A stretch of 6,065 nucleotides of DNA from Candidatus Portnoybacteria bacterium CG10_big_fil_rev_8_21_14_0_10_36_7 (GCA_002793835.1 PFDW01000038.1:1-6065); one strand, 5' to 3'. Shown: positions 1 through 5,485, counted from the first letter of the stretch. The notes: generated by a model not told the origin, from the letters alone. Program-made: numbers and translations.

Positions 1-136
1 TCTCCCAAAGCTTTTTGTTAATAGTTTGGGGCTCAAATTTTTCACCTGATAACAAAAATTTCTCCAGCGATTTCATAGCTATCCTAATCAAAAATTCTTT
101 TTCGCCGGCCGTATAATATTCATTAAACATAATCAT
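1..136 (-). CDS. AMMECR1-domain protein, N-terminal part (cut by left window edge)
   Basis: An open frame of 45 codons runs off the left edge. The visible protein begins MIMFNEYYTAGEKEFLIRIA and continues with a helix, then SGEKFEP and KKLWE. The order 'E-K-x-x-L-x-x-I-A-x-x-S-L-E-x-[FY]-L-x-x-G-E-x-x-x-P' followed by a short basic segment matches the beginning of AMMECR1-domain proteins (AmmeMemoRadiSam system protein A). Their conserved core would lie off the window. The biochemical role of this family is not firmly established. Two in-frame ATGs are possible, at 136 and 130. The GGA in the end of mltG lies 5 bases before the first and 11 before the second, so I chose 136. The start is one base after the mltG stop codon, so the two genes are probably co-transcribed. 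The family call rests on about 45 residues and is moderate. Confidence 0.6.
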   Translation of the reverse strand, partial: MIMFNEYYTAGEKEFLIRIAMKSLEKFLLSGEKFEPQTINKKLWE

Positions 137-137
137 T

Positions 138-1178
138 CTAATCCAAATATTTAGCTTTATTATTCAAATGCTCCTCATAAGTTCGACTATAAATTACCGT
201 CCCACTATCTAAGGTGGTCAAAAAATAATAATACTGGTTGGGAGTCGGATAAATTACGGCTTCAAGGCTTTTGAGTCCGGGATTAGAAATTGGCCCAGGT
301 GGTAAGCCACGATATTTATAAGTATTATAAAGTGAATCAACTTTTAAATCATCATAACTAGGCTGAGCTTGCCCCTTGCCGGTTATATAATTGACGGTAG
401 CATCAGATTGTAAAGCGATACCAGCTTTAATTCTTTTTAAGAAGATATCAGCTACTATTTTTTTGTCCGCGTCTTGGGGTACTTCTCTTTCTATAATTGA
501 AGCCAGAGTCACTACCTCAAAAATATTTTTATTTTGGCTGGCCATATCGCTTCTCATTTTAGTAGTTAATTTACTATCAAAATTATCCAACATTTTTTTC
601 ACAATATCATTGGCTGTCGCATCAGCAAATATGCGGTAAGTATCCGGAAATAAAAACCCTTCCAAGGTCTTAGCTTTGACCCCGACCAAAAAATCGTATT
701 TAGTCTGCCAATTGCTGGTGGCTACAGCTTGTAAAAAATCTGATTTATCCACTATATTATTTTTTTCTAAATAATTGGCTATATCTTCTGTTCGCCAACC
801 CTCAATAATGGTAATTTTTCTTTCGTTGTCACTACTAACGGTAGTTAAAATATTTAAAATTTCTTTGGCCTTTAAATTGTTTGATAATAAATGCTCACCG
901 GCTATAATTTTTGACTGCTGACCAATTACTTTCGCATATAACTTGAATATTAATTCATTTCTAATTAAATGGGCTTCATATAATTTACTAGTTATTTCAT
1001 TCAAAGACTGACCGGATTCCACCGTAAAATAAACCGATCCACTTGGACCAGAGAAACCAGACAAAGAATAATTTAAATACCAAAAAACACCAACTAAAAC
1101 CATTATTATCACGATTATGACTTTTTTTCCGCCAAAGGCAGACCCGCCTCTGGCGGGCATTCTTGTATTAAATTTCAT
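138..1178 (-). CDS. mltG: Endolytic transglycosylase MltG (YceG family)
   Basis: This 346-residue inner-membrane enzyme cleaves nascent peptidoglycan strands and is thought to set glycan chain ends near the synthesis machinery. A short basic cytoplasmic tail (1-19) precedes one transmembrane segment (about 20-37). A LysM-like part follows (about 48-118: VYFTVESGQSLNEIT, then helices), then the catalytic YceG domain (about 120-345). Family motifs are EGFLFPDTY (173-181), LASIIERE (225-232) and YNTYKYRGLPPGPISNPG (284-301). E230 in the IIE motif corresponds to the catalytic Glu218 of E. coli MltG. Length is normal for the family. The ATG at 1178 has an in-frame stop two codons upstream. Its AGGA lies only 1 base before the start, which is unusually close; the next ATG is codon 7. 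Residues 8-17 (PARGGSAFGG) are encoded by a GC-rich tandem hairpin. It is followed by the AMMECR1-like gene. Confidence 0.95.
   Translation of the reverse strand: MKFNTRMPARGGSAFGGKKVIIVIIMVLVGVFWYLNYSLSGFSGPSGSVYFTVESGQSLNEITSKLYEAHLIRNELIFKLYAKVIGQQSKIIAGEHLLSNNLKAKEILNILTTVSSDNERKITIIEGWRTEDIANYLEKNNIVDKSDFLQAVATSNWQTKYDFLVGVKAKTLEGFLFPDTYRIFADATANDIVKKMLDNFDSKLTTKMRSDMASQNKNIFEVVTLASIIEREVPQDADKKIVADIFLKRIKAGIALQSDATVNYITGKGQAQPSYDDLKVDSLYNTYKYRGLPPGPISNPGLKSLEAVIYPTPNQYYYFLTTLDSGTVIYSRTYEEHLNNKAKYLD
1128..1157 (-). repeat. In-frame tandem palindromic element inside mltG
   Basis: Two adjacent 15-base hairpins, each with a 6-base stem and 3-base loop, fill exactly 30 bases. In the mRNA sense they are CCCGCC-AGA-GGCGGG (1157-1143, perfect) and TCTGCC-TTT-GGCGGA (1142-1128). 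The second has one U-G wobble that pairs only in the mltG mRNA sense. The two units resemble each other. The block is strongly GC-rich inside AT-rich DNA, and it encodes ten residues (8-17) of the cytoplasmic tail of MltG without breaking the frame. It looks like a small dispersed palindromic repeat that landed in the gene; only one full copy is present in this window, so dispersal is inference. Confidence 0.7.
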
Positions 1179-1232
1179 ATCCTATATATTGTCACAAAAA
1201 TATTATCTAGTATTAAATTTACCTATTTTTAT

Positions 1233-1241
1233 AGTATATCA
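1233..1241 (-). promoter_or_regulatory. Extended -10 promoter candidate for mltG
   Basis: On the minus strand this reads TGATATACT, that is TG-N-TATACT, an extended -10 element. No good -35 box stands 16-18 bases upstream, as is common for extended -10 promoters. It would start transcription near 1226 and give a leader of about 48 bases before the mltG ATG. A perfect TATAAT also lies at 1265-1270 on the same strand and is an alternative. Confidence 0.45.
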
Positions 1242-1269
1242 TAGCGTTAAATTATTAACCACATATTAT

Positions 1270-1378
1270 ACCCCACACTAATTCTAGTGATATTTAATGT
1301 TTATAAAAATAATAGCTAAGAACCGCCTCCGGCTTAAAAACTTTTTTATCGATATTATTTGTGGAATTAGTGAGGGGT
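1270..1378. repeat. Imperfect inverted repeat, 15-base arms
   Basis: The left arm (1270-1284, ACCCCACACTAATTC) and right arm (1364-1378, GAATTAGTGAGGGGT) are complementary at 14 of 15 positions. They are separated by 79 bases that contain a short GC-rich patch (CCGCCTCCGG near 1323-1332). I see no clear target-site duplication and no transposase. It may be a remnant of a small foldback element or a pair of protein-binding sites. Chance cannot be excluded. This intergenic stretch (1179-1468) otherwise holds the mltG promoter, a hairpin and a terminator, and no convincing gene. Confidence 0.45.
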
Positions 1379-1390
1379 TAGGCGATCATC

Positions 1391-1423
1391 CTTAAATACA
1401 ATACTGATTATGTTGTATTTAAG
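1391..1423. repeat. Perfect 11-bp hairpin, role unknown
   Basis: CTTAAATACAA (1391-1401) pairs perfectly with TTGTATTTAAG (1413-1423) around an 11-base loop. Neither strand has a T-run after it, so it is not a canonical terminator. It lies just beyond the terminator of the phosphoesterase gene and could be a second, backup 3' structure or an operator. Confidence 0.45.
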
Positions 1424-1436
1424 AAAGCTTCCGCAT

Positions 1437-1463
1437 AAAAAAAGACGCTACATTTGTAGCGTC
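1437..1463 (-). terminator. Rho-independent terminator of the phosphoesterase gene
   Basis: On the minus strand GACGCTAC-AAAT-GTAGCGTC forms an 8-bp GC-containing stem (1463-1444) followed directly by seven T residues (1443-1437). It starts 5 bases after the stop codon of the gene at 1469-2833, so it insulates mltG from that gene. Confidence 0.9.
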
Positions 1464-1468
1464 GTAAT

Positions 1469-2833
1469 TTAATCAATAGTCCACTGACCATCAATAATGT
1501 TTATCAATTGAACACTGCCATTATCATAGAGCAAAGCGTTAGCATTCATCCAAGATGAAGCTGAGCCCTTAGTATAAGGCAAATGTAAAAAGGTACTAGT
1601 CCCAACTATTACGGTGTTTCTTAATATTTCTGGGGTGTGTGAATGCCCAGTGATGCTTCGTCCATGAGCAAATTCTCGACTGCGCATACTACCACGACCA
1701 CCTGACATACCTTTGTCACCATGACTACCCAATTGAACCCCACGAACTTTATAATCATCATCATAATCTAAAAATCTAACATTTTTGGGAATCTTGCCCA
1801 TCATCGAAATACCCACTTCAATTGGATCGCGACCTTCAATCATAGGAGCAATCAATTTTGAAGCAATCTTAGCATTAAACCGATCATCCTTAAGACGCAT
1901 TTCTTCCAGATAACGATTCAAAAACTGATGGTGGTTACAAGCCGGCAAAATTATTTGTCCAGATCTACCCATAGCTTTGGAAAATTCACAAAGCTCTTCA
2001 TAACACTGTTGCAGTTCCATAGCTAAACTATAACGTTGAGACTCAACTTCCTGTATTTGGGTGATCATTCTGCCAAAATTGTGATGGTTAACACTGTGAC
2101 CATTGAAAAGGTCATGGAGAATCAAACGTTTGGGACGATAAACTTCAATCATTTTATAATTAGCTTCACGCACCACTGGATCGGTGTCACCCACATGGAT
2201 GTCACCTAAAACCAAAGCTTCTACACTAACTTGGACGGGTTTTTTATCCCCGTCAAACTTAAGACCCAAATCCACAAAAGAACCATTGGTAGCCGCTCTG
2301 ATATGGCGAAAATGATAGTGGTTATCACTTACAATTTCCACCACCAAAGCACCATAAACATGGTCGCGCTTGGCAGCATCACCTCGGTGATTCATTTCAT
2401 TATAATTAGGGGTGGTTAAGGCACCAGTAGAAACCAAAAATTTGGGAATTTTAAAATTACTATTAGGCACCGCCTTCAGTCTTTGCTTGGGGTGCGCTAA
2501 AATTAAAGTTTTGTCCCGTTGAGGAAACCTCAAACGACCCGAAGAAGGATCGACATTTTGAGGCGGCACCACCATATCACTAATGGCGATTTTACTATTC
2601 AAACGCTTGCTACCAAACCAAATTTCCGGTCGATTAGCAAGTTCAAAATGAAGCTCCAATTCCCTCACTGAGCTACCAGCCATAGGCAAAATTATCAACT
2701 CGGCCTTCATCACTTGGCAATATTTCTCTAAGCCGGCCAATAAATTTAAATTAGGTACCCCTTTACCATAGCCACCATAGGCCTGAGCAGCTGTGATAAT
2801 ATACCTTTTGGGAAAAGATTCCTTGGTGGTCAT
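1469..2833 (-). CDS. Calcineurin-like metallophosphoesterase of an unrecognised family
   Basis: This 454-residue protein carries all five signature blocks of the calcineurin-like metallophosphoesterase fold in the right order. They are GDIH (210-213), the metal-bridging Asp in LILHDLFNGH (D241), NHHQFLNRYL (300-309) in the place of GNHD, SHGDKG (370-375) and GHSH (396-399). These proteins hydrolyse phosphomono- or diesters with a two-metal centre; the substrate here is unknown. In block III the usual D/E after GNH is His302, and an unusual His-rich stretch (H246, H250, H251) follows block II. The first ~200 residues match no domain I know; they contain ITAAQAYGGYGKG (13-25) and AELIILPMAG (44-53). 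No signal peptide or membrane segment is visible, so it is likely cytoplasmic. The length and layout recall large phage-encoded phosphoesterases, such as those associated with host-DNA takeover, but I cannot confirm this. It has its own strong promoter, full Shine-Dalgarno and terminator. Its G+C is higher than its neighbours' (30, 31 and 24 of 60 in three lines counted, against 16 and 22 in mltG and 11 in mutM). Confidence 0.8.
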   Translation of the reverse strand: MTTKESFPKRYIITAAQAYGGYGKGVPNLNLLAGLEKYCQVMKAELIILPMAGSSVRELELHFELANRPEIWFGSKRLNSKIAISDMVVPPQNVDPSSGRLRFPQRDKTLILAHPKQRLKAVPNSNFKIPKFLVSTGALTTPNYNEMNHRGDAAKRDHVYGALVVEIVSDNHYHFRHIRAATNGSFVDLGLKFDGDKKPVQVSVEALVLGDIHVGDTDPVVREANYKMIEVYRPKRLILHDLFNGHSVNHHNFGRMITQIQEVESQRYSLAMELQQCYEELCEFSKAMGRSGQIILPACNHHQFLNRYLEEMRLKDDRFNAKIASKLIAPMIEGRDPIEVGISMMGKIPKNVRFLDYDDDYKVRGVQLGSHGDKGMSGGRGSMRSREFAHGRSITGHSHTPEILRNTVIVGTSTFLHLPYTKGSASSWMNANALLYDNGSVQLINIIDGQWTID

Positions 2834-2840
2834 TATCCTT

Positions 2841-2847
2841 ACCTCCT
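2841..2847 (-). promoter_or_regulatory. Full Shine-Dalgarno sequence of the phosphoesterase gene
   Basis: AGGAGGT on the minus strand sits 7 bases before the ATG at 2833. It is the best ribosome-binding site in the window and fixes the start. By contrast mltG has a mis-spaced site, and uppP and the PAP2-like gene have none. Confidence 0.85.
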
Positions 2848-2889
2848 GATTGGTTGGTGTTTTATTGTAAAGTACTAATTACTAACATC

Positions 2890-2918
2890 ATTTTATTTCA
2901 AATAAACTATACTGTCAA
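2890..2918 (-). promoter_or_regulatory. Near-consensus sigma-70-type promoter of the phosphoesterase gene
   Basis: On the minus strand TTGACA (2918-2913, perfect -35) is followed by a 17-base spacer and TAAAAT (2895-2890, 5 of 6 for -10). Transcription would begin near 2883 and leave a leader of about 50 bases. A direct repeat of ATACTGT (2909-2915 and 2918-2924) overlaps the -35 box and could be an operator. Confidence 0.8.
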
Positions 2919-2923
2919 TACTG

Positions 2924-2952
2924 TTGTAATTTATCACAAAATATCATAAGAT
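2924..2952 (+). promoter_or_regulatory. Weak promoter candidate for the DUF4406 gene
   Basis: TTGTAA (2924-2929), a 17-base spacer and TAAGAT (2947-2952) match the consensus at 4 of 6 positions in each box. It would start near 2959, about 40 bases before the ATG at 3000. If real, its -35 box lies beside that of the opposing promoter, so the two could compete. Other AT-rich placements are possible. Confidence 0.3.
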
Positions 2953-2999
2953 TAAAACAATATAGCACCTTTAAACTGTGGCCAAAAAGAGGACATAAA

Positions 3000-3398
3000 A
3001 TGAAAATATTTATTGCTGGTCCAATAGCACAAGCTACTTATAACCAGCTTAAGAGATTTGATGAAATGAAACATTATTATGAGACACAGGGACATGAAGT
3101 CATAACAGAAATTAATGTCCCCCACTTACAATTAATGAATGATACCCAAATAATAGCTGATAAGTGTCAAAAAGAGCCACCAGAGACGGCTTGGTTAATT
3201 ATGTTGATGCATAAGATTTGGGTCATGGCTCAATGTGACACCTTAATTCTTTTACCTTGTTGGCGAGTTTGTCCAACTTCAGTGGCCCTTTGGATAGTGG
3301 CCAAAGAAATAAATATGAGTGTTTTAGAAGATAAGGGTTTAGTAATTATAGATAATGAAGATGAGCTTGAAGATTGGTTTCACCGACAAATAAAATAA
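3000..3398 (+). CDS. DUF4406 / nucleoside 2-deoxyribosyltransferase-like protein
   Basis: This 132-residue protein begins MKIFIAGPI, the first strand and GPI loop of the nucleoside 2-deoxyribosyltransferase-like fold. It continues with a helix ending in TQGHEVITE (29-37) and the strand CDTLILLPCW (79-88), in which D80 and the LLPxW motif are typical of DUF4406. Family members usually follow with S-x-G-A-x-x-E-x-x-x-A, whose Glu is the nucleophile of true deoxyribosyltransferases. Here the segment reads CPTSVALWIVAKE (91-103), with Trp where Glu is expected, so classic transferase chemistry is doubtful. It may bind a nucleotide rather than cleave one. DUF4406 genes are frequent in phages. GAGGA (2989-2993) lies 6 bases before the ATG. 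A terminator follows 2 bases after the stop. It diverges from the phosphoesterase gene; a functional link is only inferred from that. Confidence 0.65.
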   Translation: MKIFIAGPIAQATYNQLKRFDEMKHYYETQGHEVITEINVPHLQLMNDTQIIADKCQKEPPETAWLIMLMHKIWVMAQCDTLILLPCWRVCPTSVALWIVAKEINMSVLEDKGLVIIDNEDELEDWFHRQIK

Positions 3399-3400
3399 AC

Positions 3401-3427
3401 GCCCAGTTAACAAAACTGGGCTTTTTT
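3401..3427 (+). terminator. Rho-independent terminator of the DUF4406 gene
   Basis: GCCCAGTT (3401-3408) and AACTGGGC (3414-3421) form an 8-bp stem around AACAA, followed by six T residues (3422-3427). It separates the DUF4406 gene from the CAP gene. Confidence 0.93.
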
Positions 3428-3453
3428 AATATCTAAATAGATAACGGTTTTTA

Positions 3454-3462
3454 TGCTATAAT
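3454..3462 (+). promoter_or_regulatory. Extended -10 promoter of the CAP gene
   Basis: TGCTATAAT is a perfect extended -10 element (TG-N-TATAAT, hexamer at 3457-3462). No clear -35 is seen at the right spacing. Transcription would begin near 3469, giving a leader of about 15 bases with AAAGG (3473-3477) 6 bases before the ATG at 3484. Confidence 0.7.
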
Positions 3463-3483
3463 ATAAATAACTAAAGGTTATAA

Positions 3484-4254
3484 ATGTTAAAAATAATCAA
3501 AAAGATTTTAATTTTTTTATCTCTATTATCAATAACTTTAAAATTAATTTTAGTTACAGTGATTTTTATATCTCCCAATATTACCTCCCCGGCCAACATC
3601 GAAGCTAACGCCAAAGAATTAATTGATCTCACTAATAATTACCGCAAAAATAACGGTCTGGGCGAACTAATCCCCAATCCCCGCTTGACCCAAGCCGCGG
3701 TCAATAAAGCCCAAGATTTATTAAATAATCAATATTTTGCTCACACTTCTCCGGATAATAAAAAATTTTCGGAGTGGATTAAAGATGTTGATTATAAATA
3801 TTTCTATGTTGGCGAAAATTTGGCCATAGACTTTAATAATAATCACGACATCTTTCAAGCTTGGTTAAATAGCCAGACCCACAAAGAAAATATTATCAAA
3901 CCGCAATACCAAGAAATCGGCATCGCGGTTATAGAAGGTAAATATCAAAATCGTCAAACCACGGTGGTCGTCCAATTATTTGGTTCCAGAGTCCTAGGCG
4001 AAACTGAAAAATTAAATATTGATTACCAACCAATAACCAGAACAATTGATAATTATTTTCCCAGTGATAGTTATTTAAAACAAATAATTTCTCTAAAAAA
4101 TATAGAGAAATTAAACGAATATAATAATTATTTTTTAGTCATAATTATGGGGCTGTATTTAATAACTTATACGCCAACTGTTAGAAAGAAAAACCAAATT
4201 AATGTTAAGCAACCGATTATCAATCGATACCAGGCAAAAATATTTAGAGAATGA
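3484..4254 (+). CDS. Membrane-anchored CAP/SCP-domain protein
   Basis: This 256-residue envelope protein has an N-terminal membrane segment (about 8-30), an extracytoplasmic CAP (SCP/PR-1-like) domain (about 40-170), a linker rich in Asn, Ile and Tyr, a second membrane segment (about 214-230) and a basic tail (RKKNQ onward). CAP hallmarks are LIDLTNNYRKNNGL (46-59), AHTSP (86-90, H87), VGENLA (109-114, E111), AWLNSQTHKENI (126-137, H133) and EIGIAV (144-149). H87, E111, H133 and E144 match the conserved cavity residues. The molecular activity of bacterial CAP proteins is poorly defined; surface interaction, protease or lipid-binding roles have been proposed. With two membrane segments both ends should face the cytoplasm. 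The last ~28 codons overlap the 3' end of uppP on the other strand, and no terminator follows. TGA is the stop. Confidence 0.9.
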   Translation: MLKIIKKILIFLSLLSITLKLILVTVIFISPNITSPANIEANAKELIDLTNNYRKNNGLGELIPNPRLTQAAVNKAQDLLNNQYFAHTSPDNKKFSEWIKDVDYKYFYVGENLAIDFNNNHDIFQAWLNSQTHKENIIKPQYQEIGIAVIEGKYQNRQTTVVVQLFGSRVLGETEKLNIDYQPITRTIDNYFPSDSYLKQIISLKNIEKLNEYNNYFLVIIMGLYLITYTPTVRKKNQINVKQPIINRYQAKIFRE

Positions 4255-4988
4255 TTTGATAAATATTTAATTAAATATTTAATTACCAAATAACCGGTAA
4301 TAGCTGATGATAAAACTCCCAAAGCTAGAACTATAAAATCACTTTCACTAAAACTATTTATCCCCAATAATTGTTTAACCGCTGCCCCAAAAATTATTGG
4401 CGCCGAAATCAAAAAAGAAAATTTAGCCGCCTCTTCTCTCTTTAAACGACGACCCATACCTGCTATAATAGTGATACCGGATCTGGAAACTCCGGGAATA
4501 AGAGCCAAAATCTGCGCCAAACCAACTATTAGAGCATCAAAGGGGGTGGCTATTTGTAAATCTTTTTGACGCTGACTATACTTTTCAAAAACAAAAAATA
4601 AAAGACCCACCGCTATCAAAGCTATGGCCACTATCAATGGTGATCTTAAAGTATTGGTAATAAAATCTTCAAAAAAATAGCCGGCCCAGGCCGCCGGAAC
4701 AGTGCCAATAAACACCAGCCAAGCTAAACGTTGGTTATAATTATTCTTCAAATTCCAATTGACCAGACTCGAAAAAAAACCTCTAATTATTTTTTCCAAA
4801 TCACGATAAAAAAATATAACTACCGCTAGGAGTGTTCCTAAATGGAGAGTGACATCAAACAGTAATTCATTGGGAAAATTAAAACCGAAAACATCGTGAA
4901 ATAATATTAAATGACCCGAACTGGAAATCGGCAAAAATTCTGTCAGTCCTTGAATAACCCCGGCGATAATGGCCAACCAATAATTCAT
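4167..4988 (-). CDS. uppP: Undecaprenyl-diphosphatase UppP (BacA)
   Basis: This 273-residue polytopic membrane enzyme dephosphorylates undecaprenyl diphosphate to the monophosphate, recycling the lipid carrier for peptidoglycan and other surface polymers. Overproduction in other bacteria gives bacitracin resistance. The first motif is QGLTEFLPISSSGH (13-26), with E17, the Ser triplet and H26 of the active site. The second is PGVSRSG (165-171), with the conserved Arg169. DALIVGLAQILALIPG (151-166) and the C-terminal FAWYRLIIG (251-259) are also typical, so the C-terminus is genuine and full length. The start agrees with the usual family N-terminus. No Shine-Dalgarno sequence is visible and the leader is pure AT. 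The 3' end overlaps the CAP gene by 88 bases. The start lies 23 bases from the divergent PAP2-like gene. I see no convincing promoter; it must lie inside that neighbouring gene. Confidence 0.96.
   Translation of the reverse strand: MNYWLAIIAGVIQGLTEFLPISSSGHLILFHDVFGFNFPNELLFDVTLHLGTLLAVVIFFYRDLEKIIRGFFSSLVNWNLKNNYNQRLAWLVFIGTVPAAWAGYFFEDFITNTLRSPLIVAIALIAVGLLFFVFEKYSQRQKDLQIATPFDALIVGLAQILALIPGVSRSGITIIAGMGRRLKREEAAKFSFLISAPIIFGAAVKQLLGINSFSESDFIVLALGVLSSAITGYLVIKYLIKYLSNHSLNIFAWYRLIIGCLTLIWFFFLTVGV
4260..4281. repeat. Perfect 22-base palindrome in uppP, just after the CAP stop codon
   Basis: TAAATATTTAA and TTAAATATTTA make a perfect AT-only palindrome 5 bases beyond the CAP stop. Within uppP it codes part of the peptide run KYLIKYL (residues 237-243), and the repetition of that peptide helps create the symmetry. 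There is no GC stem or T-run, so I do not call it a terminator. Confidence 0.5.
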
Positions 4989-5011
4989 ATTAAATAATTT
5001 AATAATTAATT

Positions 5012-5461
5012 ATGCTAGAATTAATCCTCATTCCTGTAATAGTTGTTATCATTACCCAAATAATCAAGCTTACTATTGATGGTATACCAAATAATTTAAA
5101 TTGGCAACATTTAATCAACGACTATGGCGGCATGCCGTCATCACACACCGCCTATGTAGTCTCTTTGGCGACGATCATTGGTTTAAGCCAAGGTTTTGAT
5201 TCAGCCGCTTTTGCTGTTAGTGTGGTTTTAATGGTTGTAGTAATACGCGATGCTGTTGGCTTCAGACGAGAAATCGGCCGGAATGCCGTTTTTACCAATA
5301 TGCTGGCTAAAATAATTTATAAAGACTCACCCTTAATAACTCAGAAAAAATTAGACCTCCTAAACGAGCGAGTCGGGCATTCTTTTCTTGAAGTAATTGT
5401 CGGATTTATTGTCGGTGTTTGTTTGACAATTATTTTATATATTGGTTTTTTACAAATATAA
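5012..5461 (+). CDS. Divergent PAP2 family protein (DUF212, YuiD-like)
   Basis: This 149-residue membrane protein of the DUF212 family is distantly related to PAP2 phosphatases. Like B. subtilis YuiD it has an N-terminal membrane segment (about 3-20) and GGMPSSHTA (39-47), the counterpart of the PAP2 PSGH motif. It also has RDAVGFRREIGRNA (79-92) and a final ERVGHSFLEVIVGFIVG (119-135), with H123 in the position of the PAP2 catalytic His and E127 close by. The length is normal. The substrate is not established; lipid phosphates are plausible. Its position back to back with uppP, another lipid-phosphate phosphatase, is suggestive. There is no Shine-Dalgarno sequence before the ATG. The leader is AT only, and no promoter fits in the 23-base gap. 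A bidirectional terminator follows. Confidence 0.92.
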   Translation: MLELILIPVIVVIITQIIKLTIDGIPNNLNWQHLINDYGGMPSSHTAYVVSLATIIGLSQGFDSAAFAVSVVLMVVVIRDAVGFRREIGRNAVFTNMLAKIIYKDSPLITQKKLDLLNERVGHSFLEVIVGFIVGVCLTIILYIGFLQI

Positions 5462-5485
5462 ATACTTGGTGATTATCCTTAAATT

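Noticed and set aside
391..639. Open frame of 82 codons on the plus strand
   Set aside because: It lies wholly opposite the conserved catalytic part of mltG and has no ribosome-binding site or recognisable motif.
1297..1395. Small plus-strand ORF of 32 codons (begins MFIKIIAKNR, ends GLGDHP)
   Set aside because: There is no Shine-Dalgarno sequence, part of it is formed by the GC-rich patch and the inverted repeat arm, and the stop falls in a hairpin. The length is within chance for this composition.
2231..2419. Open frame of 62 codons on the plus strand
   Set aside because: It is antisense to the phosphoesterase gene, with no motif and no start signals.
4252..4254. Possible UGA recoding (as in some candidate-phyla bacteria)
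   Set aside because: The CAP frame ends naturally at this TGA, and Gly and Trp positions in conserved motifs across the window use standard codons.
5468..5484. 17-base motif GGYGATYATCCTTAAAT shared with 1381-1397 (15 of 17 identical, both reading GD[HY]P-stop)
   Set aside because: A rough estimate gives about one or more such matches by chance among all pairs in 6 kb of AT-rich DNA, so it is not evidence of a repeat family without genome-wide counts.
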